Shown: positions 1-11,065 of the stretch, piece after piece
Position numbering within the stretch: the first letter of the stretch is position 1
How the letters are laid out: the number at the start of each line of letters is the position of its first letter
Assembly: GCA_022749655.1 (NCBI GenBank)
Contig: CP094243.1
Location: 2,294,001-2,358,000 of the forward strand
Direction of reading: 5' to 3'
Length of the DNA stretch: 64,000 bases
Source: Xanthomonas phaseoli pv. phaseoli
GTDB taxonomy: Bacteria > Pseudomonadota > Gammaproteobacteria > Xanthomonadales > Xanthomonadaceae
Program-made: the position numbers and the translations under genes
The notes under the pieces: generated by a model
Seen by the model: only the letters and a program-made list of their open reading frames with translations
Database searches by the model: none
What the model was told of the DNA's origin: nothing

Positions 1-1119
1 CACTTCGCCGACGTGATCACCATGCAGCTGCGTTCTGGCGATTGGTTGGGGCGCCTGGGCGGCGATGAGTTCGCCATCCTGCTGGCCAATACCGATCTGG
101 CGCAGGCGCAAATCGTGCTGGAACGCATGCACGGCGTGCTCGGTCAACCGTGGAGCCATCAAGGCGGGCGACCGCTGACGCCCAGCTGCAGTTTTGGCGT
201 GGTGGAGATTCGCCAGGGCGTCAGCGACCTCACGACCTTGATGACCGCCGCCGATCTGGCCTGTCATGCGGCCAAGGAAGAAGGCCGCAACCGCGTTCGC
301 TGCTTCAACGAAAACGATCTGGCGCTGGCGCAGCGCCGCCACGATGGTGGCTGGATCAGTGCAGTGCAACAGGCGATCGCCGAAGAGCGCTTGCTGTTGT
401 ACGCGCAGAAGATCCAGGTGCTGAACGACCCGGGGCGCCTGCAGTACGAGGTGCTGGTGCGCATGCGCGCCAGCGACGGGCGGGTGCTGAGCCCGGGTGA
501 ATTCTTGCCGGCGGTGGAGCGTTACGGCCTGGGGCGCATGGTCGATACCTATGTGCTGGAAGCGCTGTGCGCGCAGTTGTCGGCCAACCCGATGCATGTG
601 GCGACGCTGGACCTGTGCCACGTCAATCTGTCTGCGCAATCGATCGCGCAGGCGGATTTTCTCGACGTGGTCTGTGCCCTGTTCGAACGCTACCCGGCAC
701 TGGTGCCGAAGCTGTGCATGGAGATCACCGAGACCGCGGTCATCGGCGATCTGGAACACGCGCAGCGTTTCGTGCAGAGCGTGCGCGCGCGCGGCTGCCA
801 CGTGGCGCTGGACGACTTCGGCAGCGGCCTTGCCTCGTTCGGCTATCTCAAGCAATTCACCGTGGACGTGTTGAAGATCGATTGCGGCTTCGTCCGCAAC
901 TATGCGCACGACGCGGTGGATCGCGCGGCGGTGCATTCGATCGCCCAGGTCGGCCTGGCGCTGGGCATCGAGGTGGTCGCCGAAGGCGTGGAATCGGAGG
1001 CCGACATCCCCGGTCTGCGCGACGCCGGTGTGGGCCAGGTGCAGGGTTTCAGCCTGCATCGTCCATGCCCGCTGGAAGAGTTGTTGCACACGCCGCAGCT
1101 GGTGGCCGTCTCCGGGTAA
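1..1119 (+). CDS. GGDEF-EAL cyclic-di-GMP signalling protein (5' end outside window)
   Basis: The frame is open from base 1, so the N-terminus lies upstream; about 372 residues are visible. The GGDEF motif is intact at visible residues 20-24 (RLGGDEFAILL). The EAL domain follows: the signature is EVLVR at about residue 150 instead of EALLR, but the residues known to bind metal and substrate in this family are present: the Glu of EVL, Asn in VNLSAQS, Glu in EITETA, the Asp pair in LDDFGSG, Lys in VLKID, Glu in VAEGVES and Gln in GVGQVQGF. A working phosphodiesterase is therefore likely, with the GGDEF part active or regulatory. Any upstream sensor domain cannot be seen. A pseudouridine synthase and another GGDEF protein follow on the same strand. 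Confidence 0.9.
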   Translation, partial: HFADVITMQLRSGDWLGRLGGDEFAILLANTDLAQAQIVLERMHGVLGQPWSHQGGRPLTPSCSFGVVEIRQGVSDLTTLMTAADLACHAAKEEGRNRVRCFNENDLALAQRRHDGGWISAVQQAIAEERLLLYAQKIQVLNDPGRLQYEVLVRMRASDGRVLSPGEFLPAVERYGLGRMVDTYVLEALCAQLSANPMHVATLDLCHVNLSAQSIAQADFLDVVCALFERYPALVPKLCMEITETAVIGDLEHAQRFVQSVRARGCHVALDDFGSGLASFGYLKQFTVDVLKIDCGFVRNYAHDAVDRAAVHSIAQVGLALGIEVVAEGVESEADIPGLRDAGVGQVQGFSLHRPCPLEELLHTPQLVAVSG

Positions 1120-1257
1120 GCGCGCCTGACCCAGGCGACGTCGGGCAGCGTCATGCCGGTGCTGCGTGCACACGCCTTTACGACTGCCTGCTGCCGATTG
1201 CTGGCCCGCGCAGCCGGCATGACGCACGGCCTGCTCCAAATCGCCGATAATTGGCAG

Positions 1258-1980
1258 ATGACGATCCGACTCAACAAATACATCGCCGAAACCGGCTTCT
1301 GCTCACGCCGCGAGGCCGATCGCCTGATCGGCGAACGCAGGGTCACCGTCAATGGCGTGCCCGCCGGCACCGGCGCGGTGGTGGGCGAGGAAGATACTGT
1401 GCTGGTGGATGGCCAGCCGCTACGCATGCGCGAGGCCAAGAAGCTCGGCGGTCGCAAGCACGTCTATATCGCGCTCAACAAGCCGGTGGGCATCACCTGC
1501 ACCACCGAGAGTTCGGTCAAGGGCAATATCGTCGAATTCGTCGGTCATGAGCAGCGCATCTTTCCGATCGGCCGGCTCGACAAGGACTCCGAAGGGCTGA
1601 TCCTGTTGACCAGCAACGGCAACATCGTCAACGAGATCCTACGTGCGGAAAATCGCCACCAGAAGGAATATCTGGTCGCGGTCAACAAACCGGTCACCGA
1701 CGAATTCCTGCGCGGCATGGCACGCGGCGTGCGCATCCACAACGAAACCACGCTGCCGTGTCGCACCGCGCGTATTGCCAAATTCGGCTTCCGCATCGTG
1801 CTGGAGCAGGGCCTGAATCGGCAGATTCGCCTGATGGCTGCCGAATTCGGCTACCGGGTGACGCAACTGCGCCGGGTGCGCATCGACAACATCAAGCTGG
1901 CTGCGCTCAAGCCGGGGCAGTGGCGCAACCTCAGCGATGCGGAATTGCGCGGGCTGCTGCCGCAACGCACCGACTGGTAA
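1258..1980 (+). CDS. rluF: 23S rRNA pseudouridine synthase, RluF-like
   Basis: Predicted 240-residue enzyme converting uridine to pseudouridine in 23S rRNA (U2604 in the E. coli RluF family). An S4 RNA-binding domain occupies roughly residues 1-60 (RLNKYIAETGFCSRREADRL). The RsuA/RluB/E/F catalytic motif GRLDKDSEGLILLT follows, with the nucleophile Asp at about residue 108, and the family motif LEQGLNRQIRLMA lies further on. An upstream in-frame ATG at 1153 would add 35 residues without homology to the S4 start, so the ATG at 1258 is preferred. RluF is chosen over RluB/RluE from the overall length and the RHQKEYLV and FGYRVTQLRRVRI segments; the exact target base is inferred. Confidence 0.88.
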   Translation: MTIRLNKYIAETGFCSRREADRLIGERRVTVNGVPAGTGAVVGEEDTVLVDGQPLRMREAKKLGGRKHVYIALNKPVGITCTTESSVKGNIVEFVGHEQRIFPIGRLDKDSEGLILLTSNGNIVNEILRAENRHQKEYLVAVNKPVTDEFLRGMARGVRIHNETTLPCRTARIAKFGFRIVLEQGLNRQIRLMAAEFGYRVTQLRRVRIDNIKLAALKPGQWRNLSDAELRGLLPQRTDW

Positions 1981-2243
1981 GCGCCTGTGCCGGGCCGGCT
2001 GCATCGCTGCCAGGTCAGCGCAGCCGGCGTTTCAGACACGGCACATGCGCGCGTGGTAGTGCCGTGCTGCCGCGCCACACGTGCAACCTCGTGGCGGGTA
2101 TTTGCGCCCGCCCGATGGATCACGCTTCGAAACGGCCGATGCCGGCCAGGGCGGTGCTTGCGGCACGGCAGGGTGCGGGCCAGCCAGATGGTGGCACTTG
2201 CCGGGCTCCGGCATACTTTCACAGATAACAGCCAGGGGCGGCA

Positions 2244-3314
2244 GTGATCAAACCGGAATTGCCGAGCAACGAGGCCGAGCGGTTGGCCGCGCTGCGCCAG
2301 TACGACGTGCTGGATACGCCGGCCGAACGTGCATTCGACGACCTGACCATGATTGCCTCCACGCTGTGCGAGACGCAGATGGCGGCGGTGGTGCTGGTGG
2401 ACGAAGACCGGCAATGGTTCAAGTCTGCGCACGGTGCGCCACGCAGCCAGGCACCACGCGATATCTCGTTCTGCGCGCACGCGATCCTGCGCCCGGACGA
2501 AGTGCTGATGGTGGACGACACCTTGCTGGACCCACGCTTCCACGATAACCCGATGGTGGTCGGCAGCGGCGGGGTGCGCTTCTACGCTGGCGCGCCGCTG
2601 GTGACCAGCCAGGGCATGGCGCTGGGCTCGCTGTGCGTGTTCGACCAGACCCCGGCGCACCTGCGCGAAGACCAGCGCCAGGCCTTGCAGGCGTTGTCGC
2701 GGCAGGCCTCGCACCTGCTCGAGTTGCGGTTGGCCGGCAGGCAGTTGCGCCAGCAGTTGCACGAGCGCGAGTGGTACGAACAGCAGATGGCCGGCTATTA
2801 CGCGCAGATGGATGCGTTGAACGCCGACCTGGTCGAACAGACCCGCACCGATCCGTTGACCGGCCTGTCCAACCGGCGCGCGTTCGCGGTGGCGTTGGCG
2901 GCGGCCACCGAACAGGCGCGTGCGGTGGGCCAGCCGCTGTCGGTCGCGCTGCTGGACGTGGATCATTTCAAGACCGTCAACGATGTGCATGGGCACGATC
3001 AGGGCGATGCAGTGCTGCGCGAACTGTCCACGTTGTTGCGTGCGCATATGGCCGGTGCCGGCACCATCGCCCGGTATGGCGGCGAGGAATTCGTGTTGCT
3101 GCTCCCCAATGCGGATCTGCTGCAGGCACGCGTGCAATGCGAATACCTGCGCCAGAGCGTGGCGGCGATGACGATCGCGCTGCCGGTGACGGTGAGTATC
3201 GGCGTGGCGACCTTGTACCCGCAGGAAAGCGTGGAGGCAGTGATCAAGCGCGCCGACCAGGCCCTGTATGCGGCCAAGCGCGGCGGGCGCGATCAGGTGG
3301 TTGCGCTGGAATAG
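2244..3314 (+). CDS. GAF-GGDEF diguanylate cyclase
   Basis: This 356-residue protein starts at GTG, with an AGGGGCGG stretch just upstream serving as ribosome-binding site. Residues about 22-165 form a GAF domain with the usual FDDLTMIAS and DISFCAHAI segments. A short helical linker (about 165-200) leads to a GGDEF domain containing the TDPLTGLSNRRAF motif and an active-site GGEEF at about residues 279-283, a sequence that is active in many cyclases. No RxxD product-inhibition site is visible five residues upstream of GGEEF. It should make cyclic-di-GMP in the cytoplasm in response to an unknown GAF ligand. No transmembrane segment is seen. Together with the GGDEF-EAL gene upstream it brackets rluF. 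Confidence 0.9.
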   Translation: MIKPELPSNEAERLAALRQYDVLDTPAERAFDDLTMIASTLCETQMAAVVLVDEDRQWFKSAHGAPRSQAPRDISFCAHAILRPDEVLMVDDTLLDPRFHDNPMVVGSGGVRFYAGAPLVTSQGMALGSLCVFDQTPAHLREDQRQALQALSRQASHLLELRLAGRQLRQQLHEREWYEQQMAGYYAQMDALNADLVEQTRTDPLTGLSNRRAFAVALAAATEQARAVGQPLSVALLDVDHFKTVNDVHGHDQGDAVLRELSTLLRAHMAGAGTIARYGGEEFVLLLPNADLLQARVQCEYLRQSVAAMTIALPVTVSIGVATLYPQESVEAVIKRADQALYAAKRGGRDQVVALE

Positions 3315-3477
3315 GGGCGGGCGCGGCTGCGCGCCTGCCGATGCAGATGGCCTGGCGAGCGCATGGGACGTCGATTGCCGTGTGCCGGGCGCCGAACCGG
3401 CGCGATGCAGCGTGAGCGTCGGCGTGCATCAACGCAGAGGTCGCTGTGGGGACGCGTGGTCTTGCCGCGCAGTGCAA

Positions 3478-4425
3478 TCAGTCGACGATGTTCTTTGCCT
3501 CGGCTGTGCCGAGCACTTCCGGGTGCGCGACCGTACGCCGACGCTCCAGGACCGGATGCAGGAATACCGCGCCGAGAATGATTGCCACGCCGAGATAGAA
3601 CTGCAGGGTCAGTTCGCGTTGTTCGCCCCGCAGCGCGATCGCCAGCACGATGGCATAGACCGGTTCGAGATTGGTCACCAGTTGCACCGAATAGGCGCTC
3701 AGATGCCGCAAGGCGACCAGCGCCAGCGCGAAGGGCAGCAAAGTGCAGGCCAGCGACAACGCCAGCAGCAGCACGCCATCGTGCAGGCCGGGCACCACCA
3801 GCAGATCGCCATGCAACGCCGGCAGCAGCAGCGGCATGGCCGGTGCAAGCAGGGTCAGGGTCAACGTGCCGGCACCCAGTTCCAGCGCGGTGACGGTGAG
3901 CGGGTCGGCATGCGCCACCATGCGCTTGTTGAGCGAGCCGAATAGCCCGACGAACACCGCCGAAATCGCGCCTACCACCACGCCGGCCCGCATGCCGTCC
4001 GGCACCCCGCCGACGACCAGCGCCACGCCGGGCAACACGGCCAGCCCGAACAGCAGCTCGCGCGGACGGAATGGGCGATGCGTGACCATTGGCTCGATCA
4101 CCGCGGTGAACACCGGCGCCAGTGCGATACAGGTCGCCGCCACCGATGCATTGGCCAGCTTGATCGCGCCGTAGAAGGTGAGCCAGTGCAAGGCAACCAG
4201 CGCGCCGATGCCGCAATAGCCCAGCACTACACGCCCGGACAAGCCGCGCAACCCACGCCACACGCGTGGCCACAAGGCCAGTGCCACCACGACGATCAAC
4301 ATGCGCCACCACACCAGCGGCAATGCCTGCAGCGTGATCAGCTTGCCCAGGATCGCGGTGATGCCCCAAAGCAGGACGCAGAAATGAATTTGCAGTTGCG
4401 CCTTGCGCAGGTCGGTCGTGGGCAT
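3478..4425 (-). CDS. EamA/DMT-family permease
   Basis: A 315-residue inner-membrane protein with about ten hydrophobic helices in two repeated EamA halves. The first half starts at FCVLLWGITAILGKLI and the second around the segment GAISAVFVGLFGSLNKRM. The family exports or imports small metabolites; the substrate here is unknown. The C-terminal tail (about 25 residues, ending KNIVD) is hydrophilic. It stands alone, convergent with the GAF-GGDEF gene and separated from the DUF72 gene by about 400 bp. Confidence 0.85.
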   Translation of the reverse strand: MPTTDLRKAQLQIHFCVLLWGITAILGKLITLQALPLVWWRMLIVVVALALWPRVWRGLRGLSGRVVLGYCGIGALVALHWLTFYGAIKLANASVAATCIALAPVFTAVIEPMVTHRPFRPRELLFGLAVLPGVALVVGGVPDGMRAGVVVGAISAVFVGLFGSLNKRMVAHADPLTVTALELGAGTLTLTLLAPAMPLLLPALHGDLLVVPGLHDGVLLLALSLACTLLPFALALVALRHLSAYSVQLVTNLEPVYAIVLAIALRGEQRELTLQFYLGVAIILGAVFLHPVLERRRTVAHPEVLGTAEAKNIVD

Positions 4426-4829
4426 GCGTCATTGTCGCCGAAAACGGCGTGATGTTGCGCTGCGAGGGAATCGGCGGCGGCGTGCAGCGGCGCCGATGGA
4501 GGGATGGCTGATCAGGCTGTCGCGCAGTCATCGCGCGAGACGCCCGCCATCGACCGACTTGCATCACGGCAGGAGAGTCCACGAGCGATGCACCACCTTA
4601 CGCCGCGATCGATCGCCGTACCCCGGCGCGCAACGCCGTGCTCAGGAGACGGCCGTATCCATCATCGCCGATTGCCCTCATGCGCGGGCCAAGAGCGGCT
4701 GATAAACCAGCAAGCCGTCGTCAGATGGCTGGGGATGCCGCACGCAGAATCCGAACGTACGCATGCAACCTGGCGATTCCCAAGCCGCCGCGCCCATATC
4801 GCCGCTGGGCTGTCGTGTTGCGAGCTGCT
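4426..4829. other. intergenic region without recognised gene
   Basis: About 400 bp between two minus-strand genes. Short open frames exist on the plus strand but show no family signature or convincing ribosome-binding site. The promoter of the EamA gene is expected at the left end. Nothing else was recognised. Confidence 0.5.
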
Positions 4830-5663
4830 CTAACGCGCCGACACTTCTTTCAACAGCGCCATCGCCGCTGCCGGGTTGCGTTCCTTCGCCGCACTGATGA
4901 AAAACACGAAGACCTCGCGCGGCTGTGGTGCTGGCGCCGTCGTTGCAACCACGTGCGGCAGGTCGGCCGGGTCTTCGCCGCGGCGCCAGGCCTTGATGCG
5001 CTCTGCCCAGCGCGCCAATGCCGGCGCCGGATACCCGGCATGCAGGCGCGCCTGGCTGCGCATCAGACGTGCATAGACGAAATCCGTGGACAGATCGGCG
5101 AACGAGGGGTGCTCATCCGAATCGGTGAACACCGTGGCCACGCCATGGCCGCGCACCAATGCGAGCAGCGCCGCATCCACCGCGTCATGGTCGCGGATCT
5201 CCAATACATGGCGCAGCGCACGCGTGCCTGCACGCTTGGGCAGCAACGACAAAAACGCGTCCAGATCGTCGGCCTGCAGCCGGTGCCCTTGTTCGAATTG
5301 CCACACCAGCGGCCCAAGGGTATCGCCGAGCTCGACAATGCCGCCGATGAAATCTTCCACCTGCGCCTTGGTACCGGCCAGTTTGCGCGACTGGGTAATG
5401 CGGCGCGGCGCCTTGGCCGAGAACACGAAGCCGGGCGGCACCTCATCGCGCCACTTCGCGTACGTGGCCGGCTTCTGCGTGCCGTAATAGGTTCCGTTGA
5501 TTTCGATGGCGGTGACGTGGCGGCTTGCGTATTCCAGCTCGCGGCGCTGCACCAGCCCTTCCGGGTAGAACATGCCCGCGCGCCACGGCGCATAGACCCA
5601 GCCACCAATGCCGATGTGGATGCCGTCGAGGGCGCGCGGGGCGGAAGCGAACAGATCGGTCAT
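4830..5663 (-). CDS. DUF72 family protein (YecE-like)
   Basis: 277 residues, a TIM-barrel-like family of unknown function. Family hallmarks visible: the opening IGIGGWVYAPWRAGMFYPEG, the segment IEINGTYYGTQKPATYAKW, the FVFSAKAPRRITQ strand and the C-terminal YARLMRSQ and VFVFFISAAKERNPAAA segments. The ATG at 5663 is used because it directly precedes the conserved N-terminus; the open frame extends about 106 codons further without homology. No partner gene is obvious. Confidence 0.87.
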   Translation of the reverse strand: MTDLFASAPRALDGIHIGIGGWVYAPWRAGMFYPEGLVQRRELEYASRHVTAIEINGTYYGTQKPATYAKWRDEVPPGFVFSAKAPRRITQSRKLAGTKAQVEDFIGGIVELGDTLGPLVWQFEQGHRLQADDLDAFLSLLPKRAGTRALRHVLEIRDHDAVDAALLALVRGHGVATVFTDSDEHPSFADLSTDFVYARLMRSQARLHAGYPAPALARWAERIKAWRRGEDPADLPHVVATTAPAPQPREVFVFFISAAKERNPAAAMALLKEVSAR

Positions 5664-6776
<1,113 letters not shown>

Positions 6777-6798
6777 CCAACAACCTGAAGGTGATGCA

Positions 6799-8395
6799 GT
6801 GACCTTGAACCGATGGCTGAGTGGGGGCGTGCTGATGGTGGCAAGCTTGGTGACGACAACGCACGCGGCCGAGCTTCCCGCCGGCATGCAGCAGTTCGAT
6901 GCGCAGATGGAACGCGTGCGCAAGCAGTTCGACGTGCCCGGTCTCGCGGTGGCCATCGTCAAGGGCGGCCAGGTGGTGCTGGAGCGCGGCTACGGCGTGC
7001 GCGAGACCGGCAAGCCCGCGCCGGTGCAGGCCGACACGTTGTTTGCCATTGCCTCCAATACCAAGGCATTCACTGCCGCATCGCTGTCGATTCTGGCCGA
7101 TGAAGGCAAGCTCTCGCTCGACGACAAGGTCATCGGCCATCTGCCGTGGTTTCGCATGTCCGACCCGTATGTGAGCGGACAAATGCGCATCCGCGATCTG
7201 CTGGCGCACCGCAGCGGCCTGAGCCTGGGCGCTGGCGATCTGTTGTTCTGGCCCAGCACCAGCTATACCACCGAAGAGGTCGTGCAGCGCCTGGCCAAGG
7301 TGCCGCTGAAGGGCGGCTTTCGCGACCGCTATGCCTACGACAACATCCTGTACGCCGTTGCCCAGAAGGTGATCGAGCAGGTGTCCGGGCAAAGTTACGC
7401 GGCGTTTCTGCAGCAACGCATCTTCGACCCGGTGGGCATGCGCGGCACGCGCTTCAACGCCGACCATCTGCAGCGCGGCGATCACGCGGCAGTCGGGCAT
7501 GCCAAGTACGACTTTACCGAGCTGCGCACGGTGGCGCCGCTGACCTGGTCCAACAACTCCGGTGCCGGCGGCATCTATGCCAGCGCGCACGACATGGCGC
7601 TGTGGATGAACGTGCAGCTGGCCGGCGGCATCCTGCCCGATGGCAAACCCTGTTCAGCGCCAAGCGTCAGCAGGAAATGTGGTCGATGATCACGCCAATC
7701 CCGATCGGCGAGGTGCAGGTGCCCGAGCTTGCCGCGGCGCGGCCGAACTTCGCCGGCTACGGTGAGGGCTGGAGCCTGAGCGACTACCGCGGCCATCGCA
7801 TGGTCTGGCATACCGGCGGCTGGCCCGGCATGGTGTCGCGCCTGACGCTGCTGCCGGATCAGAAGCTGGGCGTGGTGGTGTTGACCAACCAGGAAGTGGG
7901 CGCTGCGTTCAATGCCGTGACCTTCCAGGTGCTGGATGCGTTCTTGCAGGTGCCGTCCACGGACTGGACCGCCGCCTACGCCAAACTGGTGGAGAAGGCC
8001 GACAGCGATGCGGACGCAAGTTGGAAGAAGCACCAGGACGCGCGTGCGGCGCGTTCGACGCCGTCGTTGCCGCTGCGCAGCTACGCGACCACCTATCGCG
8101 ACCCCTGGTACGGCGATGTGGTGATCGCCCAGGACGGCAAGCGGCTGCGCATGCAGTTTGCCAAGACCGCCCAGTTGGTGGGCACGCTGGAGCATTGGCA
8201 GCACGACAGCTTCATCGTGCGCTGGGACGACCGCTCCTTGAATGCCGATGCCTTCGTCAATTTTGCGCTGACCCCGGATGGCGCGGTGCGCGAGATGCGC
8301 ATGGAACCGATTTCGCCGCTGACCGATTTCAGCTTCGATTTCCAGGACCTGGTGCTGACGCCGGTGCCGGCGCAGGCCGCCGCGCGGGCACATGA
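6799..8395 (+). pseudogene. serine hydrolase, class C beta-lactamase/DD-peptidase fold, frameshifted
   Basis: Starts at GTG 6799, followed by a signal peptide ending near THAAE. The SxxK nucleophile motif is S86-NT-K89, the YxN motif is Y180-D-N, and a C-terminal HTGG motif (VWHTGGWPG) is present, so the active site is complete. A DUF3471-type domain follows. As written, the frame breaks at about 7645-7650: adding one base in the AAACCC run restores DGKTLFSAKRQQEMW. No stop is found in the resumed frame, which runs into the antiporter reading frame; a TGA in another frame at 8393-8395 may be the true end if one more base is missing. The protein is likely an exported esterase or peptidase rather than a resistance enzyme. 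Confidence 0.78.
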
Positions 8396-8540
8396 TGCAG
8401 GCAAGCGCCGATGGCCTGCGCGCCGTGCCTGGCGGGCCCAAGCGCGCAGGTGGCTCAGATCGCCATCGGCAGCCGCACGCTATCGGAGTGCGGCAGCTCC
8501 GGTTACGATCTGCGCACTTTTCAGGGATGTCGCCGCACGC

Positions 8541-9806
8541 ATGACCACTCCGCAGATGTCGGTGTATTTCTTTTTGCAGGCTGCCGCGATTTTGTTGGTG
8601 TGCCGGCTGGTCGGCATGCTGGCCAAGCGCCTCGGGCAACCGCAGGTGGTGGGCGAAATGATTGCCGGCGTGATGCTGGGGCCTTCGTTGTTCGGCTTGC
8701 TGGCGCCGGGCGTGCAGGCAGCCCTGTTCCCCAAGCAGACCATGGACGTGCTGTATGTGTTCGCGCAGTTCGGCGTGGGCCTGTACATGTTCCTGGTCGG
8801 AACCGATTTCCGCGGCGACCACTTCCGCGCGCGCTATCGCAGCGCCATGAGCGTGTCGATGGCGGGCATCGCGGTGCCGTTCCTGCTGGCGTTTGCCATG
8901 TGCCCGTGGCTGATCAACGTGGAAGGCCTGTTTTCGGAACAGGCCAAGCTGACCGAAGCGTCGCTGTTCCTGGGCGCGGCCATTGCGATCACCGCCTTCC
9001 CGATGCTGGCGCGCATCATCCACGAACGCGGTCTGACCAATAGCCCGTTGGGCACTTTGGCGCTGACCGCCGGCGCGTTCGACGATGCGGCAGCGTGGTG
9101 CATTTTGGCCGTGGTGCTGGCCAGTTTCGGCGGCAGTTGGGGTAGTGCCTACCTGGCCATCGGCGGCGGCATCGGCTATGCGGTGTTCATGATTTTCGTC
9201 GGCCGGCATCTGCTCAAGCGGCTGGCCGATCATGTGGTGCCCGGCCAGCCGCTGAGCAACAGTGTCCTGGCGGTGGTGCTGATCCTGTTCTGCGTCAGTG
9301 CCTGGGCGATGGATGCGATCGGCATCCATGCGGTGTTCGGCGGTTTCCTGCTCGGGGTCTGCCTGCCCAGGGGCGCATTGACCGAGAAGCTGCGCGAGAT
9401 GCTGCAGCCGTTCGTCGTGGTGTTGCTGCTGCCGATGTTCTTCACCTATTCGGGCTTGAAAACCCAGCTCAGCGTGTTGCTGCAGCCGCAGATCATGCTG
9501 GCCGGCGTGGCGATCCTGGCCGCATCGTTCATCGGCAAGGGCGTGGCCTGCTGGGCCGCGGCGCGTGCGACCGGCGAAAACAACCGCGACGCCATGGCGA
9601 TCGGCTCGCTGATGAATGCACGCGGGCTGATGGAGCTGATCATCATCAATATCGGCTTGCAGGCCGGTGTCATCGAACAGGGCCTGTTCTCGGTGCTGGT
9701 GCTGATGGCGATCCTGTCCACGCTGATGGCCACGCCGTTGTTCAACTGGATCATGCGCCGCCACGCCCATGTGAGCGACGCGGTGCCGAGCCTGCAATCG
9801 CGGTGA
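8541..9806 (+). CDS. CPA2-family cation/proton antiporter (Na+/H+ exchanger domain)
   Basis: 421 residues with 11-13 hydrophobic helices and no C-terminal TrkA-N domain. The typical opening (GQPQVVGEMIAGVMLGPSLFG) and the core helix GAFDDAAAWCILAVVLASFGG, which carries the conserved acidic residues of the ion path, are present. Homology begins at the ATG at 8541, although the same frame is open far upstream into the serine hydrolase. Predicted inner-membrane monovalent-cation/proton exchanger; ion specificity unknown. Confidence 0.85.
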   Translation: MTTPQMSVYFFLQAAAILLVCRLVGMLAKRLGQPQVVGEMIAGVMLGPSLFGLLAPGVQAALFPKQTMDVLYVFAQFGVGLYMFLVGTDFRGDHFRARYRSAMSVSMAGIAVPFLLAFAMCPWLINVEGLFSEQAKLTEASLFLGAAIAITAFPMLARIIHERGLTNSPLGTLALTAGAFDDAAAWCILAVVLASFGGSWGSAYLAIGGGIGYAVFMIFVGRHLLKRLADHVVPGQPLSNSVLAVVLILFCVSAWAMDAIGIHAVFGGFLLGVCLPRGALTEKLREMLQPFVVVLLLPMFFTYSGLKTQLSVLLQPQIMLAGVAILAASFIGKGVACWAAARATGENNRDAMAIGSLMNARGLMELIIINIGLQAGVIEQGLFSVLVLMAILSTLMATPLFNWIMRRHAHVSDAVPSLQSR

Positions 9807-9870
9807 TCGGGCGCGCAACTGCCCGCGGGTGCGGGCACTTGCACTGGCGTGTGCGCGGCCGGGCGTTGCG

Positions 9871-11065
9871 TCAACGCCCCAGCGGTAACTGCACGCTGGC
9901 CAGCAGGCCACCGCCGGGGCGGTTGCTGACGACCAGTTGGCCATCGTGCGCCTGGCAGATGGCCGAGGCGATCGCCAGGCCCAGGCCGCTGCCGCCGGAA
10001 TGCCGCGCGCGCGAGCTGTCGGCACGCCAGAAGCGGTCCAGCAGGTGCGGCAGTTGCGCAGGCGCCACGCCGGGACCGCGGTCGCCGACGGTGAGCTGCA
10101 CGCTGTTGCCGTCGCGACGCACCTGGATCTCCAGCAGCTTGCCGGCTGCGGCGTAGCGCAACGCGTTATCGATCAGGATCGACAGCACCTGGCCCAGCCG
10201 GTGCCGGTCGGCATGCAGGCGCAGCGCCGGATGCGTGGGGTAGTGGATGGTCATCTGCGCCTCGCGCAGCGCCGGCCCTGCCCATTCGATGCGCTCTGCG
10301 ACCAACTCCCGCAGCTCGACGCTTTCCGGCTCCAGCACCAGCTGGCCGGCACGCGCCAGCGACACCAGGTGCAGGTCGCCGATCCAGGCGATTGATCTGC
10401 TCCAGCTGGCGATGCACCAGCCGCAGTTGCTCGGGTTCGCGCGGGAAGACGTCGTCCAGCATGCCTTGCACGCGTCCCATCGCGGCATTGAGCGGGGTGC
10501 GCAATTCATGCGCCAGCATCGCGCTGGAGTCGCGTAATTCGCGCTCGTACTGCTGCAGCCTGCCGCTCATCGTATTGAAGTCCTCGGCCAGGGCGGTGAG
10601 CTCGTCCGGCGCGCCGCGCACCACTTGTGCGCGTGCGCCGAAATCGCCATCGCTGACCCGGTGCGCCGCGAAAGCCACCTGCGAAAACTGCCGCGACAGC
10701 GGCCGCGACGCGAGCAGGCCGCAGAACAAAATGACCGGCACCGAGATGGCCATCATGGCGCCCAGCATCCACCAGTCCGGATTGGCCAGCCCGGGCAGGA
10801 AATTTTCGATGTCGTAATAGCGCTGGAACAGCTCCCACAGGCGGGCCTGGTTGGCCCTGGGCTGCTCGATCAGCTGGGAAATCTCCGCACGCGGCCCGGC
10901 CGGCACGGTGCTCAGGATCAGGCTGTAGCGCAGATTGAAATAGCACCACATGCCGAACGCGATGACCATCATGGTCACCACCGCCAGCGCGCTCATGCGC
11001 AGCCCCACCCACCACCACAGGGGCGCCTGGTTGCGCCAGGCATGAAACCGCCGCAGCACCCTCAT
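9871..11065 (-). pseudogene. sensor histidine kinase, frameshifted
   Basis: Two transmembrane helices (around SALAVVTMMVIAFGMWC and MLGAMMAISVPVILFCGLL) flank a short periplasmic sensor of about 70 residues. A HAMP domain, the H-box AMLAHELRTPLNAAMG with the phospho-accepting His, and an ATPase domain with N-box (ILIDNALRYA), G1 (VGDRGPGV) and G2 (GGSGLGLAIAS) follow. The frame breaks at 10384-10385: removing one base of a GG pair (minus strand) restores QINRLIGDLHLVSLAR. Repaired length is about 398 residues. The start ATG overlaps the stop of the response regulator (ATGA), so the two are translationally coupled and act as one two-component system. Confidence 0.85.

Noticed and set aside
6799..8395. 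The serine hydrolase as an antibiotic-resistance beta-lactamase.
   Set aside because: The SxxK, YxN and HTGG motifs with a DUF3471 domain fit esterase or D-aminopeptidase relatives at least as well; nothing specific to resistance enzymes is seen.
6799..9806. A genuine serine hydrolase-antiporter fusion protein.
   Set aside because: The joining segment is Arg/Ala-rich and non-conserved, the antiporter has its own good start, and the region already contains a proven frame problem.
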